Below are positions 15,970 to 23,079 of a stretch of DNA of 64,000 bases, piece by piece. A model generated the notes under the pieces. The model made no database searches and was not told the origin of the DNA. It worked only from the letters and a program-made list of their open reading frames with translations. Source of the stretch: Sporomusa silvacetica DSM 10669 (GTDB lineage: Bacteria; Bacillota; Negativicutes; Sporomusales; Sporomusaceae); contig NZ_LSLK01000053.1 in NCBI RefSeq assembly GCF_002257705.1, forward strand, positions 1-64,000. The letters are read 5' to 3'. Numbering within the stretch: position 1 is the stretch's first letter; each line of letters starts with the position of its first letter. The position numbers and the translations under genes are program-made.

Positions 15970-16168
15970 TATGAAAACTTCTCGTATTAAATGTGAAAAG
16001 TCGGGATTAAGCATTTTTGAAAATGATGATTGGCCGGAGATGGTTAATTTTTTGATTGATGTAATAATACGTTTGGAGAAAGCACTACAAGTGCCAATTA
16101 AAGAAGTAAATAAAATATTAAAAAATGGAATTGAGAATATCCATATCGGTGAAGAAAACAATGCTTAA
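15962..16168 (+). CDS. Small partner of the DUF4268 protein
   Basis: 68 residues, overlapping the upstream gene by eight bases and ending 14 bp before the lipase gene. The centre, DDWPEMVNFLIDVIIRLEKAL (21 residues, so cited as the region 24-44), is an amphipathic helix suited to oligomerisation. No known domain. Tight spacing indicates co-translation and a role with the nuclease-like protein. Confidence 0.6.
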   Translation: MNDMKTSRIKCEKSGLSIFENDDWPEMVNFLIDVIIRLEKALQVPIKEVNKILKNGIENIHIGEENNA

Positions 16169-16182
16169 CTGGGTGTGTTATT

Positions 16183-17298
16183 TTGATAAATGTAGATGTT
16201 GAACTAAATGCGCTTCGTCTGGCAACATTAGCTAGTAGTGCGATGTATGATAATTCTTCTATAAATGAAAAGATTATCATTGATGATGTAAGTAAAGGGC
16301 ATGCATCTGAAAGGTTGCACTCTTTAGGTTGGGCAAAAGAAGAATTTAAAAATAAAGCAATTGGGGCTAAATGGGCAATTTTTTCCAAGGACGTAAGAAA
16401 ATATATGTCAGGAAGTAGCCAGTCAGGTGATCCCAAAAATATAATTGGAAGACCTGAGAAAATATATATTATTTCATTTCGTGGTAGTTGCTGTTTGAAA
16501 AACTACATTACTGATTTTTTAAAGTATAAGCAATCTCCGTGGATAGAATCTAACATGGGAAATGTTCATCAAGGTTTTCTAGAATATGTAACAACAGTAA
16601 TGAGGCATCCTGAAACAAACAGTTTGCTTGAAATAATTATAAGAGAGAAAACATCATATCTAATTGTAACTGGACATAGTCTGGGTGGGGCAGTTGCAAT
16701 CCTATTTGGGAAATGGCTTGCAACTCGAAGGTTTCCCCAAAAACGGTTTCACGTTATCGCTTTAGCCCCTCCTTCAGTGGGGGATGACGAGTTTAACCGT
16801 AACTATTCTTTACAGAACCTTGCTTTAGTACTTTCAAAGCCTGATAAGGTTCAGCTTAGTGGTGGAGAATCATTCAAATATCGATTATTAAGAGCATACG
16901 GACAATACCCAGAGAGCCCTCCTGATAAACTTCCTGGAGTTAAGGTTATAATTGATTTTATCGAAAAAATTAGAGGCCCACTATTTCCATATTCTAGGGA
17001 GACAAAGATATTATTTTTGCCGGAAATTGATAGATCAACAATGAAATCTTTTCGAGCTGACTTTCGTGTAAAAAAGAATGATGTGTTACGACGTTTGGAA
17101 TATGCCAATATAAGTAGTGCAAAGAGTAAGAGGATGAAGTTGCAATTTGAGGATATATTTAAGGAGACGGAATATTACTTTGCGTCGACATGTAGTGGTA
17201 AAAATGATAAATTCTATTATCATAGTTCGTCATATTATGAAGCCGTTATTTATTTGGCTATAGTTGACTTTGTAAAGTTGCTTAATAGTGAGATATAA
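16183..17298 (+). CDS. Class 3 lipase-like alpha/beta hydrolase
   Basis: 371 residues beginning at TTG. Residues 100-210 form a lipase class 3 core: SFRGSCCLKNYITDF, VHQGFLEYV, the nucleophile elbow VTGHSLGGAVA (serine at about residue 167) and ALAPPSVG. No signal peptide is visible, so it probably acts inside the cell, where membrane phospholipid is a plausible substrate. Intracellular phospholipases are effectors in several abortive-infection systems, which fits its position between nuclease-like genes in this island, but that role is inference. Confidence 0.75.
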   Translation: MINVDVELNALRLATLASSAMYDNSSINEKIIIDDVSKGHASERLHSLGWAKEEFKNKAIGAKWAIFSKDVRKYMSGSSQSGDPKNIIGRPEKIYIISFRGSCCLKNYITDFLKYKQSPWIESNMGNVHQGFLEYVTTVMRHPETNSLLEIIIREKTSYLIVTGHSLGGAVAILFGKWLATRRFPQKRFHVIALAPPSVGDDEFNRNYSLQNLALVLSKPDKVQLSGGESFKYRLLRAYGQYPESPPDKLPGVKVIIDFIEKIRGPLFPYSRETKILFLPEIDRSTMKSFRADFRVKKNDVLRRLEYANISSAKSKRMKLQFEDIFKETEYYFASTCSGKNDKFYYHSSSYYEAVIYLAIVDFVKLLNSEI

Positions 17299-17364
17299 TT
17301 TATTGATTTATATGTATGTTTAAGCGTTTTATATGGTAGCTGGTATAGTAATGGAGTGACTAAC

Positions 17365-18099
17365 TTGAAAGAGATGTGTTATTGGTGTGGCCGAGATGCT
17401 ACTTCAAAAGAGCATGTTCCCCCTAAATGCCTTTTTCCAGAGGAGAAAGATATTAAATCAATTTACAAGGAAACTTTTCGACGTTCACTTATCACTGTTC
17501 CATCTTGTGATGAACATAATCTTGCCAAATCACATGATGATGAATATCTTATGGTGTGTCTCGGAGGAAGAGTTGGTAATAATGGTATCGCTTACATCCA
17601 TACCAATACCAAAATTAAACGAGCTATTGAGCGAAATTCCAAATTGATTCATACCCAAGGTGAAGATGAGATTAGTATTTCAGGGAAGAGATTTCCAGTA
17701 TTACTTGTCCATATTGATACTTATCGTTTGATGCGCTCTTTTGAATCTATTGCAAGAGCTTTAGTTTTTCATGAATTTAGTTTCCGGTACCAAGGTCGTT
17801 GCCAAGTAATTTCTGATATATTTTTTTCACCTAAAGACTTTAAATCAACTAATTTTCAAGCGAAAAGCGCTCAAATGCTAAGTCGAGAACGCAAACGTTG
17901 GACCACAGAAAACAAAGGGGATAATCCAAGAATTTTTACATATCAATTCAGTAATCTAGATGCTTTTGGTACATTTACAGTAGCACTTACTTTTTATGAA
18001 GAAACGGTTATATATGTTATTATGTCTTTACTTGACAATGGAACATACCCCCAAAATGGAAAAATAATTAAAATCATAAATCGACCAATTTCTAAATGA
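17365..18099 (+). CDS. HNH-like zinc-binding protein
   Basis: About 244 residues. The start is probably TTG 17365, eight bases behind GGAG, rather than GTG 17356. The N-terminus reads CYWCGRDATSKEHVPPKCLF and then VPSCDEHN, a CxxC...EHVPPK...CxxHN pattern typical of an HNH-related fold. The rest (residues 60-244) is unrecognised. It is the last gene of the DUF4268-lipase run, 66 bp after the lipase stop. A nuclease effector is possible; there is no direct evidence. Confidence 0.6.
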   Translation: MKEMCYWCGRDATSKEHVPPKCLFPEEKDIKSIYKETFRRSLITVPSCDEHNLAKSHDDEYLMVCLGGRVGNNGIAYIHTNTKIKRAIERNSKLIHTQGEDEISISGKRFPVLLVHIDTYRLMRSFESIARALVFHEFSFRYQGRCQVISDIFFSPKDFKSTNFQAKSAQMLSRERKRWTTENKGDNPRIFTYQFSNLDAFGTFTVALTFYEETVIYVIMSLLDNGTYPQNGKIIKIINRPISK

Positions 18100-18400
18100 T
18101 TACTGGATAAACGGGACTTAGTGAGTAAAATCTAAATAAAATTTTGCTAAGATCGCGATAATGCTACATCAATATGGATATATCAACCCTTACAAATCAC
18201 AAGACATTGTACAGAAATTCTGATTAAAGTAGGTGTTTTTAGTGGCCAGTAATTTTAGAATTAAATATAGGAAACTACAATCTAAACAGGCAAATGAATT
18301 AAAAGAGTTACGAAGTAATCGAGGGGAATTTCATGGAGAAGGATTGGAGAATTGTTAATTAATAGATTAATTTAAGTCTATATAGATGGCAAAACATAAA
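18100..18400. other. Short AT-rich gap
   Basis: Only a 38-codon frame from GTG 18242 to 18358 with a weak AAAGTAGGTG upstream is visible. It is too short and featureless to call. No terminator is obvious directly behind the HNH-like gene. Confidence 0.4.
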
Positions 18401-18435
18401 CCTTTGTCAGGCGATTGACAGAGGTTCATGCGCTG
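18401..18435. repeat. CCTTTGTCAG inverted-repeat scar, copy 3
   Basis: Matches 5904-5938 almost perfectly (CCTTTGTCAGGCGATTGACA, then GAGGTTCATGCGCTG). The terminator hairpin follows 18 bp later, then the IetAS block. Confidence 0.7.
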
Positions 18436-18452
18436 AATCGGCAAAATAAGAG

Positions 18453-18492
18453 AAAACTCCTGCTAGATTTGTATTAATTTGGCAGGAGTTTC
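18453..18492 (+). terminator. Recurrent terminator hairpin before the IetAS block
   Basis: AAAACTCCTGC and GGCAGGAGTTT arms. It separates the upstream operon from the palindrome-controlled promoter at 18516. Confidence 0.75.
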
Positions 18493-18515
18493 TGTGGTTT
18501 TGTGGAATTGAGTTG

Positions 18516-18556
18516 AGTATAGCATATGTTATAATAATTATAACATATGCTATACT
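18516..18556. promoter_or_regulatory. 41-bp palindromic operator/promoter of the IetAS block
   Basis: Arms AGTATAGCATATGTTATA and TATAACATATGCTATACT (18 bases each, exact) around ATAAT. It lies 16 bp before the start codon of the small XRE regulator, with CGGAGG in between, so the regulator most likely binds it and represses the block. Confidence 0.75.
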
Positions 18557-18571
18557 CGGAGGGATAAAAAC

Positions 18572-18775
18572 ATGACGTTTGCTGAACAAGTTAAATATGT
18601 CAGACAAAAACTTCATTTTAGTCAAAAACATTTAGCAGAGGCATTAAATGTAAGTTTTGCAACAATTAACAGATGGGAAAATTCAAAAGTTATACCTAGC
18701 AATTTAGCACAAAAAAGTTTTAATGATTTTTGCGAAAATAATTTTATAGATTTAAAGAAATTGGAAGATTCTTGA
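18572..18775 (+). CDS. Small XRE-family regulator of the IetAS-like pair
   Basis: 67 residues, almost only a helix-turn-helix: QVKYVRQKLHFSQKHLAEAL then NVSFATINRWEN at residues 28-39. It starts behind CGGAGG and is preceded by a 41-bp palindrome. The ATPase gene begins 44 bp after its stop. The layout (regulator, ATPase, protease) suggests tight autorepression of a toxic system. Confidence 0.85.
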   Translation: MTFAEQVKYVRQKLHFSQKHLAEALNVSFATINRWENSKVIPSNLAQKSFNDFCENNFIDLKKLEDS

Positions 18776-18819
18776 TGATTTCTCCTGATTAAATTTTAAT
18801 ATAATAGGAGGAAAATTTT

Positions 18820-19830
18820 ATGGCAAGAGCTGATTTGTTATGCGATTTAATAAAAAGTGGCTTAACAGGCGATGATAATAATTTTAGAAAAGCAACCGAA
18901 GCTATTTGTGCTGAAGAACGTTCAAAACAACATGAGGTATTAGCGTCTAAAATAGATGATATGCTTAAAACTTATCGCCGTATACCACAAGCTAATAGTA
19001 ATAATAATGTAACTCAATTTAATATTACTGGGAACGGAGGTCAATTGTTTCAAGAAAAAAATCCTCAAAAAAGGCTTGACTCGTTGATCCTTCCAGATAA
19101 TGTTTTGCAATGTTGTCAAGAATTAATAGAAGAACAAATGCGAGCAGATATTTTGCGATCTTATGGATTAGAACCGAGAAATAAAGTGTTGTTGATTGGT
19201 GCTCCTGGTAATGGGAAAACATCTTTAGCGGAAGCTGTTGCAGAAGCATTGATGATTCCATTATATACCGTGAAATATGAAAGTATTATAGGGGCTTATT
19301 TAGGAGAAACGGCATCTAAGTTAGCAAAATTATTTGAACATGCAAAAACAAGACAATGTGTATTGTTTTTTGATGAATTTGAAACTTTAGGAAAAGAACG
19401 TGGTGACCAACATGAAACAGGAGAAATTAAACGGGTTGTAAGTTCTCTTTTGCTTCAGATTGATGCACTCCCTAGCTATGTAGTAGTAATAGCTGCAACA
19501 AATCATGATGCTCTATTAGATAGAGCTGCATGGCGTAGATTTCAAATAAAGTTAGAATTGCCTAAGCCTAGTCGCAGTAAGTTAGAATTATGGTTTTCGC
19601 AGTTTGAAAAGAGAACAAATTTTAAATTTGGATTTGAAGCTAGTACTTTGGCTAAAAAATTACTTGGTAATAGTTTTGCAGAGGCAGAGGAATTTGCTTT
19701 GGCTGTATACAGACAATATGTTTTAAAATTACCAGAGGCAGATGCTAAGGCAATAACTGATGTTCAATTAAAACTTTATAATATTCAAGCTAAAAATCAG
19801 GAAGAAAACGCGAAAGGAAGTGTTGATTAA
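18820..19830 (+). CDS. IetA-like AAA+ ATPase of an IetAS defence system
   Basis: 336 residues. Residues 1-60 form a helical N-domain (ADLLCDLIKSGLTGDD, AICAEERSKQHEVLA). AAA+ core: Walker A GAPGNGKTS (about 127-135), Walker B CVLFFDEFE (about 180-188), sensor 1 AATNHD (about 226-231) and RRFQIKLELP with the arginine-finger region (about 240). It overlaps the subtilase start by one base (TAATG), so the two are translationally coupled. AAA ATPase plus subtilisin pairs named IetAS were described as plasmid-stability genes and later as phage defence. The assignment rests on gene pairing and motifs. Confidence 0.82.
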   Translation: MARADLLCDLIKSGLTGDDNNFRKATEAICAEERSKQHEVLASKIDDMLKTYRRIPQANSNNNVTQFNITGNGGQLFQEKNPQKRLDSLILPDNVLQCCQELIEEQMRADILRSYGLEPRNKVLLIGAPGNGKTSLAEAVAEALMIPLYTVKYESIIGAYLGETASKLAKLFEHAKTRQCVLFFDEFETLGKERGDQHETGEIKRVVSSLLLQIDALPSYVVVIAATNHDALLDRAAWRRFQIKLELPKPSRSKLELWFSQFEKRTNFKFGFEASTLAKKLLGNSFAEAEEFALAVYRQYVLKLPEADAKAITDVQLKLYNIQAKNQEENAKGSVD

Positions 19831-22421
19831 TGCCAGAGAGACCTTTAATCCTCTTTCCTAAATATGAATCAGCAGAAAGGAAAAAAAGACCTGGTGGATC
19901 TCCTAAATTCCATGCTCCAACATATGATAGACAAGTTCAAAGGTTACAGCCTAAATTAAAAGCATTACAATCCGCAATAGACAATGGAAGACTGCATTTT
20001 ACCCAATCTCCTGATGGTATTGAGCCTGAATATACACTTGTCTTGGAAGTTGCAATGGGAGACTCTAAAAGTTTTTTTACTGCTGTTAAAAATTTAGGAA
20101 AAGACAACGATGATGTCGAATGGCTATTTGAGCTTATAGAAGATGATATAGCAAATGATGAAGATTTCTACAAAACTAATACCAAAAATGAATGTGTAGA
20201 AAATGGGTCGATTTCGTGTAAGCTTTTTTGTGTTTTGACTAATATAAGAGCTCTTTCCGAAATTTTAACTTTATGGAAAAATTATTCTTGTGATGAATCC
20301 TTTAAATTTCCTATAGGAAAGACTGGATTAAGGGACGTTTTCAGAAATTTAAAAGACATTCATCTATGGGGTACAAAAGAACGTTTAGAGGAAACTGGGA
20401 TATTGGATGCGTGGAGAGAAGATTTAAAAGATCCTACTTTACCAGAATTAAAATGTGAAATCGAATTATTTTTTAGAAATTCAAAAATTAAACGAATTCA
20501 AGCCCAACGTAGATTGGAAATAATGATTAAAGAATTAGGGGGAAGGGTATTAACTGCTTCTTCTATAGAGGCCATAGGTTACCATGCTTTATTAGTGACA
20601 ATTCCTCGGCAATATGTAGAGTGTATTTTAGAAAATAGTGAAGGTGTTTCAATTGTAAAGGCAGACCCAGTAATGTTTTTTAAACCAACTGGACAAGCTG
20701 TTGTAAGAAGTACAGCGGAATCATTTACTTTTAATGGAGCTGTTGAAATGCCAACAGAAATCAATGGAGAGCCTGTAATTGGATTGTTTGATGGTCTTCC
20801 GCAAGAACATCATCCGTTCCTTGAGGGTATGTTGGTGATAGATGACCCCGATGATTATACATCAGCGTACCAAATTAAAGATCGTTTGCATGGCACCTCT
20901 ATGGCATCATTAATAGCACATAGTGATTTAAACTCTGGTGGAATCTCTATCGCTAGAAAAATATATGTGCGTCCTATTATGAAACCATATCCAACTTTGA
21001 GGGGTTCTTGCGAATACATACCAGATGATATTTTAATTGTTGATAAAATACATGAATCTGTTCGTAGATTGTTTGAACCTGTAGCGGGAGCCGTGGCTTC
21101 CACTGTAAAAATAATAAATTTATCCATAGGGATAGGCAATCTATTGTTTTATAATAGAATTAGTCCCTTAGCTCGTTTATTAGATTGGCTAAGTCTCAAA
21201 TATCGAGTTTTGTTTATCGTGAGTGCTGGAAACCATTCGGAAGACATTAACTTAGGAATACCGTTTAAAGATTTTTCTCAACTTTCAGAAATAGAGAAAG
21301 ATATTCAAATGATAAAAATATTAGATGAAAACTCTCGACACTTGAGATTGCTTTCTCCCGCAGAAAGTATGAACTCATTAACAGTTGGAGCTGTATTTGA
21401 TGATAATTCGAATTATGTACAAAATGCAGTGCAAATACTACCATGCTCAAATTCCTTCCCTAGTCCAATAAGTTCATTAGGTAAAGGTATAAACCATTCT
21501 ATTAAGCCGGATGTGTTGTTTAAAGGCGGCAGAAGTATTATGTTGCGAAATTTCCTCAACGATAACGAAGGTAGATGGCGAATCGGTTGTAATGCCAACC
21601 CTCCAGGCGTACTTTCTGCTCAACCGATAGATATTGCTTCGTCAAGTAATAAAGTGGCTTATAACTTTGGGACCAGCGATGCTACTGCCATGATTTCGCA
21701 TGAAGCTGCAAAATGCTATGATATTCTACAAGGTATTTTTTATAATGAAATTGGAGAAAGCGTGCCATCAGAATACGTAGCATTACTTATTAAGGCTATG
21801 CTTGTTCATGGAGCAGAATGGGGAACAGTTGCAGACACTATTTGTAAGGCACTTAATTTGCCAGGGAGAGCTGCTGATGACATTCATAAATGGTTAGGCT
21901 ATGGTATTCCAAATATTTCAAGGGTGGAAGAGTGCACTAAAAGCCGAGTAACACTAATTGGTTATGGGGATTTAGAAAAAGAATCTGCACATTTATATGA
22001 GCTCCCGCTACCTTTTGATTTTCACTCCAAAAAGATATATAGATGCTTGACAGTAACACTGGCCTATTTTACGCCAATTAAACCAACTGTTCAAAAATAT
22101 CGTGCGGCACAATTGTGGTTTACAATTGAAGATAATAATAAAAAATTAGTCCCTTCAAGACTAAATGCAGATGATAAAGCAGTTGTACGCGGAACTTTAC
22201 AGCACGAAAAATTTTGTAGTAATTCGGCAGTTACTTGGGGGAAAGAAGATTCTTTGAAAATTAGGATAAGTTGTCGAGAAGATGCTGGAATTTTTGAAAA
22301 TACAATACCTTATGCCATTTTTGTGTCTTTTGAAGTCGCAGAGGGACTAGATATTGATGTATACCAAGATGTTACGACTAAAATCAAGCAAAAAGTTCCG
22401 GCTACAGCGGTTATAATTTAA
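19830..22421 (+). CDS. IetS-like subtilisin-family serine protease
   Basis: 863 residues. A helical N-terminal region of about 300 residues precedes an S8 peptidase domain with Asp in IGLFDGLP (about 313-320), His in RLHGTSMASLIAH (about 351-363), oxyanion Asn in VSAGNH (about 465-470) and Ser in FGTSDATAM (about 613-621). There is no signal peptide, so the protease acts in the cytosol. A beta-rich C-terminal region of about 150 residues follows the catalytic domain. Coupled to the IetA-like ATPase, it is presumably the effector whose activity the ATPase and regulator restrain until infection. The triad looks intact. Confidence 0.85.
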   Translation: MPERPLILFPKYESAERKKRPGGSPKFHAPTYDRQVQRLQPKLKALQSAIDNGRLHFTQSPDGIEPEYTLVLEVAMGDSKSFFTAVKNLGKDNDDVEWLFELIEDDIANDEDFYKTNTKNECVENGSISCKLFCVLTNIRALSEILTLWKNYSCDESFKFPIGKTGLRDVFRNLKDIHLWGTKERLEETGILDAWREDLKDPTLPELKCEIELFFRNSKIKRIQAQRRLEIMIKELGGRVLTASSIEAIGYHALLVTIPRQYVECILENSEGVSIVKADPVMFFKPTGQAVVRSTAESFTFNGAVEMPTEINGEPVIGLFDGLPQEHHPFLEGMLVIDDPDDYTSAYQIKDRLHGTSMASLIAHSDLNSGGISIARKIYVRPIMKPYPTLRGSCEYIPDDILIVDKIHESVRRLFEPVAGAVASTVKIINLSIGIGNLLFYNRISPLARLLDWLSLKYRVLFIVSAGNHSEDINLGIPFKDFSQLSEIEKDIQMIKILDENSRHLRLLSPAESMNSLTVGAVFDDNSNYVQNAVQILPCSNSFPSPISSLGKGINHSIKPDVLFKGGRSIMLRNFLNDNEGRWRIGCNANPPGVLSAQPIDIASSSNKVAYNFGTSDATAMISHEAAKCYDILQGIFYNEIGESVPSEYVALLIKAMLVHGAEWGTVADTICKALNLPGRAADDIHKWLGYGIPNISRVEECTKSRVTLIGYGDLEKESAHLYELPLPFDFHSKKIYRCLTVTLAYFTPIKPTVQKYRAAQLWFTIEDNNKKLVPSRLNADDKAVVRGTLQHEKFCSNSAVTWGKEDSLKIRISCREDAGIFENTIPYAIFVSFEVAEGLDIDVYQDVTTKIKQKVPATAVII

Positions 22422-22621
22422 TCACATTTGTAGGAATTGGTTTAAAAGCTCATGGATAAATTTTTATGCTATTTTTATTATAAGTCGCCATAATAATTTG
22501 ATATTCAAACTATATAAATTATCAGGATGGCGTTGACGTAAACAGTCGAAAGAAATAAAAAAACAGCATCTAATTGGGCGGACATTAAAAAAGTCTATGT
22601 CATAAAATTATAGATACAAAG

Positions 22622-22668
22622 AAAAGACCATTGAGACGCATAAATGCATTTTAACGGTCTTTCTTTAT
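22622..22668 (+). terminator. Terminator behind the IetAS block
   Basis: AAAAGACC and GGTCTTT arms enclose a further GCATAAATGC hairpin; TTTCTTT follows. Confidence 0.65.
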
Positions 22669-22692
22669 GAGGTTATACAGTTTATTACCCAT

Positions 22693-22728
22693 GAAAAGCG
22701 CATGTATTTTAAAAGAATGCGCTTTTTC
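22693..22728 (+). terminator. Second terminator before yyaL
   Basis: GAAAAGCGCAT and ATGCGCTTTTTC arms around an AT-rich loop. The stem with A- and T-flanks can act in both directions. Confidence 0.65.
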
Positions 22729-22769
22729 AGTAGCCTCTATAATGGGTGCTGGCTTTATTATTTTTTCGC

Positions 22770-23079
22770 CTTGACTTACCACAACATACCAATTATAATA
22801 AAAGCTAATCCTAACAAATAATAATTATCTATTGTGTAATAACGTATGTAAAACCATCACGAAGCAAATCCTAAATGGTAGCTATAAAAAAGAGGTGATG
22901 CTAGTGTCGACGAAGCATGTAAACCACCTAGCGAATGAGAAGAGTCCGTATTTATTGCAGCACGCGCATAATCCGATTGATTGGTATCCGTGGGGTGAAG
23001 AAGCGTTTGCCAAGGCGAGAGAAGAGGACAAGCCGATCTTTTTTAGTTGTGGCTATAGTACGTGCCATTGGTGCCATGT
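22770..23079 (+). repeat. Right copy of the yyaL 5' duplication
   Basis: Matches 7843-8149 over about 307 bp with scattered substitutions and a small indel. The two direct copies bracket a 14.9-kb segment containing the MarR, GGDEF, Abi-alpha, DUF4268 and IetAS blocks. Confidence 0.85.

Larger units (their letters stand above)
22422..22769. other. Intergenic region with two terminators
   Basis: No gene. Two rho-independent hairpins (22622 and 22693) close the IetAS block and separate it from the chromosomal yyaL promoter region. Confidence 0.6.

Noticed and set aside
2925..18495. True integron-type cassette array
   Set aside because: No integron integrase (tyrosine type) and no attC-like folded sites; the scars derive from a large serine recombinase.
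22832..22903. Upstream extension of yyaL to ATG 22832
   Set aside because: No ribosome binding site there; AGAGG fits GTG 22904 and relatives begin at MST.
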